Origin: JAXMAO01 sp046350375
Lineage (GTDB): Bacteria; Planctomycetota; Phycisphaerae; UBA1845; UTPLA1
Length of the DNA stretch: 64,000 bases
Reading direction: 5' to 3'
Assembly (NCBI GenBank): GCA_046350375.1
Contig: JAXMAO010000005.1
Location: 62,001-126,000, forward strand
This document shows positions 53,519-63,457 of the stretch, piece by piece. Below the pieces are notes generated by a model. That model ran no database searches, was not told the DNA's origin, and worked only from the letters and a program-made list of their open reading frames with translations. The position numbers and the translations under genes were made by a program. Position 1 is the stretch's first letter; every line of letters starts with the position of its first letter.

Positions 53519-54984
53519 GCGTGGGCGCTCCCGGGTGGCCGTCCGACCGACCAGCGTTCCAGCCGCGCGCCGGCGCGGCGACACAGCTCATCCCACAGCG
53601 CCGAGCCGCGCGGGTCAAGCGCCTGGGTGGCGATCAGCTCGATGAAGCCGCTGGCGACGCCCAGCCGCACCGAGACGGCGGGGCGGTCGCCGATGGGCGC
53701 GGCCGCGGGCCGGCTCCAGCGGTGCAGCTCGCCGCCGTGCTCCAGTTCGACGGCGGTGGCGTTCAGCTCGCCCGCCAGCGCCCCCAGCCCGTCAAGCAGC
53801 TCGGGCAGGGATCGCGCCGCGGCGACCTTCAGCCGCGCCAGATCGGCGGCGGCGTGCAGGACGCGGTTCTCGTCGCGGTCGCGCTCCAGCGTGCTCCAGC
53901 CGGCCCACTCGAAATAGCCCAGCACGCGCACGCAGAAGGCCGCCAGCGCCAGCGCCGCCGCCATGCCCAGCCCCACGTAGAAGTGGTTCATGCTCGACAG
54001 CAGGACGCCGACCCCAATCAGCAGCAGGCTGGCGACGTAGATTCGCACGGCGGCGCCCGACGCGCCATAGGCGCGGCGCTCCATGCGATGGTGGATGTGC
54101 TCGCGGTCGGAACCGAAGACCGGCTGCCCCGCCAGCGTGCGCCGCGCGACGGCCAGCAGCGTGTCGAAGATCGGATAGCCCAGGGCGCACAGCGGCACGA
54201 GGATCATGACGGCCGTCTGCGCCTTCTGGGCCGCGTGCAGCGAGCAGAGCGCCAGAAGCATGCCCATCGCCAGGCTGCCGGTGTCGCCGAGAAAGACGCG
54301 CGCCGGGTGAAAGTTCCACGGCAGAAAGCCGAGCAGCGCGCCGGCCAAGAGCAGCATCATGACCGCCATGTAGTAGTTCTGGAGGTAGATGGCGATTGCG
54401 GCGTTGGCGGCCGCGGCGACGAATCCGACGCCTGCCGCCAGCCCGTCGAGCCCGTCGGTCAGGTTGACGGCGTTGGTGACGCCCACGATCCAGACGATCG
54501 TCAGCAGCGGCGAGAAGAGCGCCCCCAGCGGCAGATTCACCGACCCCAGCGCCGGCAGCGTGATGGCCGCGATGCGAAAGCCAAGCATGAACGCCGCCAT
54601 CGCCAGCACGAGCTGCGTCAGCAGCTTGACGCGCGGCCGCAGCCCGCGGCGGTCGTCGATGATGCCCACCAGCATCATCACCGTGCTGCACGCCAGCGCC
54701 GTCAGGATCGCCGGGCGATGCTCGCGCACCATGTCTCCGACGCGGTTGGGCAGCATCAGGGCCGCAACCGCCCCGACGATGACGGTCGCCATGACAACCA
54801 TGCCGCCCATGGTCGGCGTCGGAGCCGCGTGTGCCTTGCGTCCGCCGGGCCGATCGACCCAGCCCATCCGCCGCGCCAGCGCGATGTAGCCCGGCGTCAG
54901 CCCGAAGCTGACCAGCGCCGCGCCGGCGAACAGCGCCGCGTAGCTCTTGTGCCGCATCAGCACCAGCACCAGGTCATCGGCCAC
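53515..54984 (-). CDS. WecA/MraY-like polyprenyl-phosphate sugar-1-phosphate transferase with C-terminal extension
   Basis: A 489-residue membrane enzyme (start taken at GTG 54984; ATG 54957 is an alternative). About ten helices carry the MraY/WecA family motifs: KAHAAPTPTMGGMVVMATV, MLVGIIDDRRGLRPRVKLL, GVTNAVNLTDGLDGLAAGVG, ARVFLGDTGSLAMGMLLALC and the cytoplasmic loop His motif GSDREHIHHRM. These enzymes start O-antigen, teichoic acid or exopolysaccharide synthesis on undecaprenyl phosphate. Unusually, about 130 extra C-terminal residues (LERDRDENRVLHAAADLARL to GARLERW) form a soluble alpha/beta domain of unknown role. It overlaps comEC upstream and the GT4 gene downstream. Confidence 0.88.
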   Translation of the reverse strand: MADDLVLVLMRHKSYAALFAGAALVSFGLTPGYIALARRMGWVDRPGGRKAHAAPTPTMGGMVVMATVIVGAVAALMLPNRVGDMVREHRPAILTALACSTVMMLVGIIDDRRGLRPRVKLLTQLVLAMAAFMLGFRIAAITLPALGSVNLPLGALFSPLLTIVWIVGVTNAVNLTDGLDGLAAGVGFVAAAANAAIAIYLQNYYMAVMMLLLAGALLGFLPWNFHPARVFLGDTGSLAMGMLLALCSLHAAQKAQTAVMILVPLCALGYPIFDTLLAVARRTLAGQPVFGSDREHIHHRMERRAYGASGAAVRIYVASLLLIGVGVLLSSMNHFYVGLGMAAALALAAFCVRVLGYFEWAGWSTLERDRDENRVLHAAADLARLKVAAARSLPELLDGLGALAGELNATAVELEHGGELHRWSRPAAAPIGDRPAVSVRLGVASGFIELIATQALDPRGSALWDELCRRAGARLERWSVGRPPGSAHA

Positions 54985-57612
54985 GGACGGGGTTGTATCG
55001 CGCCGCGGGGGCGCTGGTCGAGCGCGGCGCGGCCGCGCCGGGCGCGACAAACGGCTCGACCGTCACGCCGTCGGCCCGCAGCGACAGCGTGATGCAGCCG
55101 GCGTCGGCCGTGTTGAAGTAGCGGTGCCCGGCGGACAGCGCGATCAGGCCGTTGAAGGTCTCGGCGTCGTGCTGCCCGCTGGAGCGAACCCAGACGCCGG
55201 CGCACGTCGCGTCGAGGAATTCGCCCAGGTGGGCCGTCATGCCGCCGTGGTGTGGCAGCAGCACCGCGTCACAGGCCAGCTCGGCGGCCGGTCGCTCGAG
55301 CAGGGCCCGCTGGGCAAACTCGTCGATGTCGCCGGTCAGCAGCAGCGCGCGGCCGGCGACGGAGACGCGCAGCACGGTCGACGTGCTGTTGTCGCCGGGG
55401 AGGAACTCGCCGCGCGGCGGCGGCCAGAGCGCCGTCACGCGCGGCGCGTCGACGTCTGCCCCCGGCGGGTCCAGCTGCCAGCCGGCCGAGAGCGTTTCGA
55501 CGGGAATCGCCGCGGCCCGCAAGCCGGCCAGGAATTCCAGCGCCGCGGGCTGGTCGGCGGCGAACGATTCGAAGTGCTCGTTCAGCACGACGCGGCGGAT
55601 CGGGATCGACGCGTGCACCGACAGCAGCGCGCCGAAGTGATCGGCGTCCGGGTGCGAGACGAAGGCGGTGTCGATCCGGCGGATGTGCCGCTGGCGCAGG
55701 AACGGCACCACGACCTGTCGCCCGGCGTCGTACGGCGAGCGCGATCCGCAGTCGAACAGCAGCGTCCGACCGCCGGGCAGCTCGATCACCGTCGCCAGGC
55801 CGTTGCCGATCGAGAGCGTCCAGACGCGGACGGTGTTGGCCGTCCGGCGCGGAGAGCCGAGCGGCAGCATCGGCCAGGCCGCGAGCAGAATTGCGATCAG
55901 CGCGAACGCGGCGCTGCGCGGGCGCGAGCGGTGCGGCGCGGGGCGCGGAAGCCACGCCCAGGCCGCCAGGAACGCGTAGCAGGCCCACACCCACGCCAGC
56001 GAGACGGCCGGCGGTTCAAAGCGGCTGCCCGGCAGGCGGGCCAACAGCTTCACCCACGCCACCAGCCCGCGCGACAGCAGGTCGAGCAGCGGGCCGGTCG
56101 CCGCGCCGCTTTGCGGAACGAGCACGCCGAGGAAGAGCTTGACGAAGCCGACGGTCATGACGACGCAGGTGGGCGGCGCCAGCAAGAGCGTGGTGAGCGG
56201 CGCCCAGGGGCTGAACTGGTGGAAGTAGTAGACCGCGAGCGGCGCGCCGCACAGCCAGGCTGTGATCGCGGCCGCCGCCGCCAGGCGCGTGGCGCGCCAC
56301 GCGGCGCTCCAGGGCGATCCGCCCGCGCGGAGCGTCGGAGCCGTCCAGCCGTCGAGCGCGTCGTCGGGGAACGGCGCCCGTCCGGCGAGCGCGCGCCACG
56401 CGGCCGCGCCCAGCGCCAGCACACGCGGCGCGAGCTGCGTCAGCCCGAGCACCACGCCGAAGCTGAACTGGAAGCTGGCCGAAAAGAGCACGCCGGGGTT
56501 GCTCAGCAGCAGCGCGATGGCGGCCGCCGCCAGCCAGTTCAGTGCACACAGTCGCCGGCCCAGCAGCGTCGCCGCGAGCGCCAGCAGGCTCACCAGCACG
56601 GCGCGCAGAATGGGCGGGTTCGGCTCGACGACGATCCAGTAGACACCCACCACCGCCGCCGCGATCAGCGCCCGCCGGCGGTAGTCGACGCGCAGCGCGG
56701 CTGCGATCAGCCACACCAGTCCGACCAGCCACGCCACGTTCAGCCCGCTGGCGGCCAGCAGGTGCGTGTTGCCGGTCTGGCGGAAGGCGTCGTCGATCGT
56801 GCGGTCGACCTGGCTGCGCCGCGCCAGCACCAGCGCGTCGAGCAGCGAGCCGAGCGAGTCGTCGATGGCGCTCGATCCGCTGGCGCGCAGCGTCGCCGCC
56901 AGCCGGGCCCGCAGTCGTCCGGCCCAGCCGCGCAGCCGGGCCGGTGCGCGGCCGGATCGACCGCCAGCGCGGCGGTGTTGACCGCCAGCGAGACCAGCAC
57001 GCCGTCGCGGGCGGCCGCGCGGCGGCGGTCATACTCGCCCGGGTTGGCCGGCCCGCGGACGCGCGCCAGCCAGCCGAACGCCCGCACGGCGTCGCCGGGC
57101 GCGAGCCGGTCGAACGCGCCGCGGGCCGAGACGGCGACAAGGCCGCTGGCGGGGTAGCGCTGCCCGGCGGCGTCGATCAGCTCGGCGGCATCGAGCACGA
57201 AGGTGGTTCGCGGCTCGAGGGCATAGCCGGGGCGGTCGTGCTGGCTGGCGTCGGGCCGCCAGACGACCGGCAGCTCGCGGATCACTCCACGAACAGTCGC
57301 CAGGATCGGCGCATCGCCGGCGAACCGCGCGACGTGGTCGGTCGGCCAGTGGCGCGCCGCCAGGTCGTGCCTGGCCGCCCCCAGCGCGGCGAACGCCACC
57401 CCGACCGCGACGACCCGCACGCGCGGTCGTCTGCGCCCGATCGCCAGCAGCGCCGTGGCAGCAACCAGCGGCACGACCAGCGCCGCAGCCGGAACGGCGA
57501 CGGCGTCGTCGATCGCGATGCCGGCGATCAGCCCGACGGCCGGCGCCATCAGGGGCGCCGGTGTCGGCGGTCGCCGAGGCGGTGTGCCGGCGTTGGAGGG
57601 ACCCGTCTGCAC
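54974..57612 (-). CDS. comEC: ComEC/Rec2-family competence protein, one frameshift
   Basis: An inner-membrane DNA-uptake channel protein of about 879 residues. The N-terminal part has the DUF4131 region and an OB-like fold (YRYPASGLVAVSARGAFDRL region), the central competence domain has GNTHLLAASGLNVAWLVGLV and NPPILRAVLVSLLALAATLL, and the C-terminal metallo-beta-lactamase-like domain has LLFDCGSRSPYDAGRQVVVP, SHPDADHFGALLSV, LLTGDIDEFAQRALL and LLPHHGGMT. Near 56945 the frame changes (AVDPAAHRP, then RLRGWAGRLRARLAATLRAS), an apparent single indel. GTG 57612 lies 19 bases after the upstream stop; ATG 57549 is an alternative. The setting in a glycan operon is unusual. Confidence 0.88.
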
Positions 57613-57631
57613 GTCGGTCGTCCGGAGCGGG

Positions 57632-58540
57632 CTATTGGGCGTAGATGGTCTTCCACATGGCGCGGTAGAGCGCCAGGAAGGCCAGTTGTGCGATCTGTCC
57701 GGTCGCCAGCAGCGTGGTTCGCGACTGCCCGCCCAGCCGCCGCGCCAGCGTCACGCTCGCCAGATAGCTGCACGCCAGCACCGCCAGGCCGATGACCGCG
57801 CCGATCAGGAAGTTGCGCTCGCGGCTGAAGTAGATGCAGGTGAGCGACACCGGCAGGATCGAGTGTCGCAGCAGCCGCGCCGGGCTGGCGGCGCGGCAGA
57901 AGGCCTGCGTGGTGGCGTCGGTCCGCCGCGCCGTCCGCCCGAGGCAGGCCGCCAGCAGCACGCCCCAGCGTCCCCACAGCGGCGCGAGCAACAGGTGGCG
58001 GTAGATCGGCCGCGGGTAGAGCCAGTTGAATTTGGAGCGCCAGTCCTCCGGCTCGGGCCACCACGGATTGACCACCGGCACGCTCACCAGCAGCGCCCAG
58101 AACGCCAGCAGCAGCAGCCCGAGGATGAGCGTGCCATGCCAGCCCGGCGTGGCGTCGGGCGCGGCGAGGCTCGGTTCGGCGTCCCGGCCGTTCGCCTGGG
58201 CGTGCAGGAGGTCGGCGACCTGCGCGGCCGACAGGAGCAGGTAGCGCCCCGAGATCAGCGCCTCGAGCAGCACGACAGCCAGCGCCGGAATGACGCGCAG
58301 CCCGTCGACCTCGCCGTAAACGCGCCACGTGGCGCGGAACACGCCCAGCCACGCCAACCCGACGAGCAGGCCGAGCGGCACCACCAGCGCGGTCATGGCG
58401 GCCGCCACGCCGGGCGGCTCGCGCGTCGCCGGCCCGCGGAAGAGCAGTCGTGCGGCCGCCCGCAGCGCGCCGCTCCAGCGCCAGCGCGCGGGGACGGCCG
58501 GCAGCGGTCGATCGTGAGGCTGGGGCGGAGTTTCCGTCAT
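57632..58540 (-). CDS. Multi-pass membrane protein of unknown function, first gene of the comEC operon
   Basis: A 302-residue protein with about six hydrophobic helices. The N-terminus is cytoplasmic and proline-rich (MTETPPQPHDRPLP), followed by helices such as AAAMTALVVPLGLLVGLAWL and VIPALAVVLLEALISGRYLL. A mid-protein region WWPEPEDWRSKFNWLYPRPI precedes FCRAASPARLLRHSILPVS. The first two helices faintly recall cobalamin synthase CobS, but the Asp-rich catalytic motifs of that family are not seen, so I make no assignment. ATG 58540 is divergent from the glucan phosphorylase gene. Confidence 0.6.
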   Translation of the reverse strand: MTETPPQPHDRPLPAVPARWRWSGALRAAARLLFRGPATREPPGVAAAMTALVVPLGLLVGLAWLGVFRATWRVYGEVDGLRVIPALAVVLLEALISGRYLLLSAAQVADLLHAQANGRDAEPSLAAPDATPGWHGTLILGLLLLAFWALLVSVPVVNPWWPEPEDWRSKFNWLYPRPIYRHLLLAPLWGRWGVLLAACLGRTARRTDATTQAFCRAASPARLLRHSILPVSLTCIYFSRERNFLIGAVIGLAVLACSYLASVTLARRLGGQSRTTLLATGQIAQLAFLALYRAMWKTIYAQ

Positions 58541-58699
58541 GGCGCCACGAGAATCCCGCCCGACCGGACCATTTGCAAGGGCTGTGCAATTGCCGCGCCC
58601 GGCGCCTTGACGCTGGTCGCGCGCGGCGCGACGCTACGGGCGCGCGGTCGCGAGGGGGGACTTGGCAATGCGCGCCGGCGCGCCGGAGGCGTTGCGCTG

Positions 58700-61255
58700 A
58701 TGATGCAAGTTCGAACTTTCACCGTGGCTCCCTCGCTTCCGCAGCCGTTGCAGCGGCTGCGCGACCTGGCCTTCAACCTGTGGTGGAGCTGGAACAGCGA
58801 CGCGATGGAGCTCTTCCGCGAGCTCGATGCCGACCTGTGGGAAGCCGTCGGCCACAACCCGGTCAAGCTGCTGTCGCTGCTGGGCCAGAAACGGCTCGAA
58901 CAGGTCGCGGCCGATTCGGCCTACCTGGCGCACCTCGACCGCGTGCTCGACCGGCTGCATGCCTACACGCATCGCAAGATGTGGTTCGAGGAGCACCACC
59001 CCGAGCTGAGCGGCGCCACGATCGCCTACTTCTCGATGGAGTTCGGCATTCACGAGTGTCTGCCGGTCTACTCCGGCGGCCTGGGCGTGCTGGCGGGCGA
59101 CCACCTCAAGAGCGCCAGCGACCTGGGGCTGCCGCTGGTGGGCATCGGGCTGCTCTATCGCAATGGCTACTTTCAGCAGCGCCTGGCGCACGACGGCATG
59201 CAGCTCGAGGAGTATCCGGCCCTCGACTACTACCAGGCGCCGCTGACGCGCGTGAACCGCAACGGCGACCGGCAGTTCGTCGTCCGGCTCGAGGTCGGGC
59301 CGCGCGCGGTGCAAAGCGCCGTCTGGAAGGCCCAGGTCGGCCGCATTCCGCTTTACCTGCTCGACACCGATCTGCCCGACAACGACCCGGCCGACCGCGA
59401 GATCACGCAGCGGCTCTATTCCGGCGACTCCGAGATGCGCATGCGCCAGGAGATCGTGCTCGGCCTGGGCGGCGTGCGGATGCTCGAGTCGCTGGGCATC
59501 AACCCGGCCGTCTGCCACATGAACGAGGGGCACGCCGGGTTCCTGGCGGTCGAGCGCATCCGCCTCTGCATGGAGCGCCACGGGCTGCACTTCGGCGAGG
59601 CGCGCGAGGCGGTCGCCCCGAGTCACGTGTTCACCACGCATACACCGGTGCCGGCCGGCATCGATCGTTTCGAGCGCGACCTGGTCGAGAAGTACTTCAC
59701 GCGCACGGCCCGCTCGGTGGGGCTGAACCTCGAAGAGTTTCTCTCGCTCGGCAAGGCCAACGCCGCCGACGCCAACGAGAAGTTCAACATGGCCGTGCTG
59801 GCATTGCGCCTCGCCGGCAACGCCAACGGCGTCAGCGAGCTGCACGGCAGCGTCTCGCGCGAGATGTGGCAGCCGGTCTGGCCCGGATCGCCGCGCGAGG
59901 AAGTGCCGATCGCGTCGATCACCAACGGTGTGCACACGCGCAGCTGGATCAGCCGCGAGATGGAGCTGCTGCTCGACCGCTACCTGGGCGCGGCGTGGGC
60001 CGATCGCCCGGCCGATCACACCTTCTGGAGCAAGATCGCCGAGATTCCGGACGCCGAGGTCTACCGCGCCCGCGAGCGCTCGCGCGAGCAACTGGTGAGT
60101 TTCGCCCGCCGGCAGCTGCGCGAGCAGCTGCGCCGCCGCGGCGCGCCGCCGGCCGAGATCAAGATCGCCGACGAATGCCTCGACCCCGAGGGGCTGACGA
60201 TCGGCTTCGCGCGGCGCTTCGCGCCGTACAAGCGCGGGGCGCTCCTGTTCCGCGACCCCGAGCGGCTGCTGCGCCTCCTGTCCGATCGCGACCGCCCGGT
60301 GCAGATCATCATGGCGGGCAAGGCCCATCCGCGCGACGAGCGGGGCAAGGAAATCATCAAGCAGATCCTCGCCTTCGCGCGCAAGTCCGAGTTCCGCCGC
60401 CGGCTGGTCTTTCTCGAAAACTACGACATCGGCACGGCGCGGCGACTGGTGCAGGGCTGCGACGTCTGGCTCAACAACCCCATCAAGCCGCTCGAAGCCA
60501 GCGGCACCAGCGGCATGAAGGTCGCCCCCAGCGGCGGGCTGAACATGTCGGTGCTCGACGGCTGGTGGCCCGAGGCCTACGACGGCGGCAACGGCTGGGC
60601 CATCGGCGACGGCCAGGTGTATGAAGACCCGGACTACCAGAACTACGTCGAAGGCGAGGCCATCTACGAGCTGCTCGAAAAGGAAATCGTGCCCATGTTC
60701 TTCGACCGCACGGCCGACGGCCTGCCGCGCCGCTGGATCGCGCGGATCAAGGCGTCCATGTCGTCGGTCTGCCCGAAGTTCAACACCCACCGCATGATCG
60801 AGGAATACGTCGAGAAGATGTACGTCCCCGCCGCGCGCCGCGCCACCACGTTGTCGGCCGAGAACTACGCCGCCGCGCGCGAGCTGTCGGCCTGGAAGGC
60901 CAGCATGTCGGCCCGCTGGGGGGCCGTCCGCGTCGAGCAGGTCGAAACGCCCGACCTGTCCGACCCGGTCGTGGGCGCGCAGATGCAGGTTCGCGCCATC
61001 CTGCGGCTCGACCAGGTGCGCCCCGAGGAAGTCGCCGTCGAGCTGTTCCACGGATCCGTCGACGCCCACGGCCAAATCCTTCACGGCCGCAGCGAGCCGA
61101 TGGCCTGCGACGGCGCCGCCCAGGACGGCCGCGTCACCTTTGCCGGTCGGTTCACCTGCCTGCGCAGCGGCCGGCACGGCTTCTCGGTCCGCGTCGTCCC
61201 GCGGCACGCGCACCTGGCCCATCGCTACGATACGGGCATGGTTCTGTGGAGCTGA
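58700..61255 (+). CDS. glgP: Alpha-glucan (glycogen/maltodextrin) phosphorylase
   Basis: An 851-residue GT35 enzyme that releases glucose-1-phosphate from alpha-1,4-glucans using pyridoxal phosphate. ATG 58700 is preceded by GGAGG; the very long open frame upstream is antisense-derived and rejected. The short N-terminus LRDLAFNLWWSWNSDAMELF is typical of the bacterial and archaeal DUF3417-containing type. Active-site segments include YFSMEFGIHECLPVYSGGLG, HMNEGHAGFLAVERIRL, RFAPYKRGALLF and the PLP-lysine region KPLEASGTSGMKVAPSGGLN. It provides sugar phosphate from storage polysaccharide. It stands alone on the plus strand between two minus-strand operons. Confidence 0.93.
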   Translation: MMQVRTFTVAPSLPQPLQRLRDLAFNLWWSWNSDAMELFRELDADLWEAVGHNPVKLLSLLGQKRLEQVAADSAYLAHLDRVLDRLHAYTHRKMWFEEHHPELSGATIAYFSMEFGIHECLPVYSGGLGVLAGDHLKSASDLGLPLVGIGLLYRNGYFQQRLAHDGMQLEEYPALDYYQAPLTRVNRNGDRQFVVRLEVGPRAVQSAVWKAQVGRIPLYLLDTDLPDNDPADREITQRLYSGDSEMRMRQEIVLGLGGVRMLESLGINPAVCHMNEGHAGFLAVERIRLCMERHGLHFGEAREAVAPSHVFTTHTPVPAGIDRFERDLVEKYFTRTARSVGLNLEEFLSLGKANAADANEKFNMAVLALRLAGNANGVSELHGSVSREMWQPVWPGSPREEVPIASITNGVHTRSWISREMELLLDRYLGAAWADRPADHTFWSKIAEIPDAEVYRARERSREQLVSFARRQLREQLRRRGAPPAEIKIADECLDPEGLTIGFARRFAPYKRGALLFRDPERLLRLLSDRDRPVQIIMAGKAHPRDERGKEIIKQILAFARKSEFRRRLVFLENYDIGTARRLVQGCDVWLNNPIKPLEASGTSGMKVAPSGGLNMSVLDGWWPEAYDGGNGWAIGDGQVYEDPDYQNYVEGEAIYELLEKEIVPMFFDRTADGLPRRWIARIKASMSSVCPKFNTHRMIEEYVEKMYVPAARRATTLSAENYAAARELSAWKASMSARWGAVRVEQVETPDLSDPVVGAQMQVRAILRLDQVRPEEVAVELFHGSVDAHGQILHGRSEPMACDGAAQDGRVTFAGRFTCLRSGRHGFSVRVVPRHAHLAHRYDTGMVLWS

Positions 61256-61310
61256 TGCGCTAAGCGACGTGACCGCCGCCGCCGTTCGCCCGCCGCTCGA
61301 TCGCGGCGCA

Positions 61311-61757
61311 TCAGAACGCGCGCTTGGAATCGAGCAGGACGTTGATCGGTCCGTCGTTGACGGCCGACACCTGCATCATCGCGCGAAACTGACCCGTCTC
61401 GACCGCGATCGACCGCCGCAGCGCGGCGCAGAAATGCTGATACAGCCGATCGGCCAGCTCCGGGCGCGCCGCCGCGTCGAATGCCGGCCGGCGCCCGGCG
61501 CGGCAGTCGGCCAGCAGCGTGAAGTTGCTGACGACCAGCACCGCGCCGCCGGCCTCGGCCACGTCGAGGTTCATCTTGCCGGCCGCGTCGGGGAAGATCC
61601 GCAGGTGACGGACCTTGTCGGCCAGAAAGTCGGCGTCCGTCTCGCTGTCGTCGCCGGCCACGCCCAGGTAGACGAGCATGCCCGGACCGATCCGTCCGAC
61701 GCATTCTCCCGCGACGTCGACCGCGGCCGACCGGACACGCTGCACGATGGCGCGCAT
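61311..61757 (-). CDS. dtd: D-aminoacyl-tRNA deacylase
   Basis: A 148-residue enzyme that hydrolyses D-aminoacyl-tRNAs, protecting translation. ATG 61757 gives MRAIVQRVRSAAVDVAGECV, the standard start; the longer open frame upstream belongs to another gene. The family motifs SNFTLLADCRAGRRPAFDAA (usual form SQFTL) and AVNDGPINVLLDS with the Gly-cisPro pair are present. The first has Asn in place of Gln. It is the last gene of a three-gene minus-strand unit with the membrane protein and asparagine synthetase. Confidence 0.92.
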   Translation of the reverse strand: MRAIVQRVRSAAVDVAGECVGRIGPGMLVYLGVAGDDSETDADFLADKVRHLRIFPDAAGKMNLDVAEAGGAVLVVSNFTLLADCRAGRRPAFDAAARPELADRLYQHFCAALRRSIAVETGQFRAMMQVSAVNDGPINVLLDSKRAF

Positions 61758-61786
61758 GCCAGAACCTCCCGCACCGGCGTTGGCGG

Positions 61787-63457
61787 TCAGACGCGACCTG
61801 GGCTGAGCATCTTGACGAGCAGAAACGCCGCGCTCAGCAGCAGAACCGCCGCCAGCGCCAGCAGCAATCGCCGCTGCTGACGCCCGCCCGCGATGGCATA
61901 CAGCCCGCCCACCGCGGCCAGCACCAGCGGCCGGATCCACGCGCTGGCGGCCCGATCGGGCGACAGCAGGGCCAGCATCGCCCCGGCCGGCAGCACCAGC
62001 ATCGCCAGCAGCCACAGCGGCGGCGAGAACACCCGCCAGCGCGTGGTGACCGCGACGTGCGAGAGGCCGAGCATCGGCAGCGCCGCGACCGCCAGGAGCA
62101 GCGCCGCGTGCTGCCCCATCCAGCCGCGCAGCGGCGAGGCATGCCAGCGGACCCACGCAAACAGCGGAACGGCGCAGGCCACGGCCACCGCCAGCGCCGC
62201 CAAGGTGGTCGAATTGGCGCGGGTCGCGGCCTGGCCGGCGACGACGGTCAGCAGCCCCAGCCCGGCAAGCCCGGCGAGCCAGCGCAGCGGCTGGTTGTCG
62301 GGCGCGACCACGTTGGGCCAGCTCGGCCAGAAGACCATCTGGTAGCTGACGAGCGTCGCCAATGCCGTAATCAGGAAGCCGCCGCGCCAGGCGTGGGGAA
62401 TGGCCCGCCCGGCGGTCGTCCAGGCCGCGCCCTCGTGCAGCTGCTGCCCCCAGAAGCGCGACAGCCAGAACCACACGAACGCCATGAAGGTGAGCCCGAA
62501 CAGCGCCGCGTTCAGCAGCGCCGGGGCGCGGATGGCGTAGCTCTCGGCCGGTCGTGACGAGACCAGCAGCGTCGGGAGCGTGGCCGTACCGAGCGTCACC
62601 AGCGCCAGGCCGAGGCCGAACAGGTTCGCGCTCCAGCGCCGATGGGCCAGCAGGAAGCAGCCGGCGCCCGCGCCCAGCGCCGCGGCGGAGTTGAGCAGGC
62701 CGTCGATCTTCCGCGGCGGTTCGCCGCGTACCAGCTGATAGGTGCCCAGCAGCAGAACGCCGGCCGCCAGGACCGCGACGGCCTCGTGAAACTCGGCCCA
62801 GTTCGGCCGCGGGTCGACCAGCAGCGCCAGACGGTCGGGCCAGGCCGACTGTTCGCGCTTCCGGACGGCGCGCTCGTGCAGCCCCGTCGCACCCAGCACC
62901 AGCCACGCCTGCGTGGCGAACAGCAGCACCATCCAGCGCCACGGCGCGTCGAGCGCCCGGGGCCGCGCCGCGGGCCACAGCCGCTCAGCCTCGGCCGGCA
63001 GTGCCAGGCTCACCCACGCCAGGAGCAGCGCCGCCACCAGCAGCAGTGCGACGGGCTGATGGGCCTCCGGCCGGGCCACGCGCCACGCGCCGATCGCCGC
63101 CAGCAGCGCGACCATCGCCAGCGCGCCGCTGAGCCGCAACGACGCGCCGGCCGGTTCGTCGCTCGCCAGCCGATAGAGCAGCGCGAAGGTCAGCGCATGG
63201 GCCGCGATGACGATCGCCGTCACGCCGGCGCCCAGTGCCGCGCACAGTGCCGAATCGGCGAAGGTGGCGCGCGGCGCGGGCGTGTCCATGTTCCCGCGGA
63301 CGGCCGCCGCCAGCGCCCACAGCAGGCCCAGCCCGGCCGACAGGTGCATGACGTGGCGGAGCTCGGTCAGGTCCAGCCAGCCGCGTGACTGGGCGGCGCC
63401 CGCTAGACCGGCCGACACGGCGACGATCAGCAGCAGGTGGCTAGCTCGGGCGCGCAA
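61787..63457 (-). CDS. Large multi-pass membrane protein of unknown function
   Basis: A 556-residue protein with about fourteen hydrophobic helices (for example HLSAGLGLLWALAAAVRG, APALLNAALFGLTFMAFVWF, GQHAALLLAVAALPMLGLSH). It has short loops and few charged residues, no transporter signature that I can name and no soluble domain. The start is taken at TTG 63457, which overlaps the upstream asparagine synthetase by 17 bases; internal ATG codons such as in RHVMHLSAG are alternatives. The gap to dtd is 29 bases. A role in envelope or polysaccharide biology is possible given the region. Confidence 0.65.
   Translation of the reverse strand: MRARASHLLLIVAVSAGLAGAAQSRGWLDLTELRHVMHLSAGLGLLWALAAAVRGNMDTPAPRATFADSALCAALGAGVTAIVIAAHALTFALLYRLASDEPAGASLRLSGALAMVALLAAIGAWRVARPEAHQPVALLLVAALLLAWVSLALPAEAERLWPAARPRALDAPWRWMVLLFATQAWLVLGATGLHERAVRKREQSAWPDRLALLVDPRPNWAEFHEAVAVLAAGVLLLGTYQLVRGEPPRKIDGLLNSAAALGAGAGCFLLAHRRWSANLFGLGLALVTLGTATLPTLLVSSRPAESYAIRAPALLNAALFGLTFMAFVWFWLSRFWGQQLHEGAAWTTAGRAIPHAWRGGFLITALATLVSYQMVFWPSWPNVVAPDNQPLRWLAGLAGLGLLTVVAGQAATRANSTTLAALAVAVACAVPLFAWVRWHASPLRGWMGQHAALLLAVAALPMLGLSHVAVTTRWRVFSPPLWLLAMLVLPAGAMLALLSPDRAASAWIRPLVLAAVGGLYAIAGGRQQRRLLLALAAVLLLSAAFLLVKMLSPGRV

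Noticed and set aside
57632..58540. CobS (cobalamin synthase) assignment for the membrane protein
   Set aside because: Only the first helices look similar; the acidic catalytic motifs and cobalamin gene neighbours are missing.
57455..58699. Open frame extending the glucan phosphorylase upstream by 415 codons
   Set aside because: It runs antisense to comEC and the membrane protein. The family N-terminus and GGAGG site place the start at 58700.
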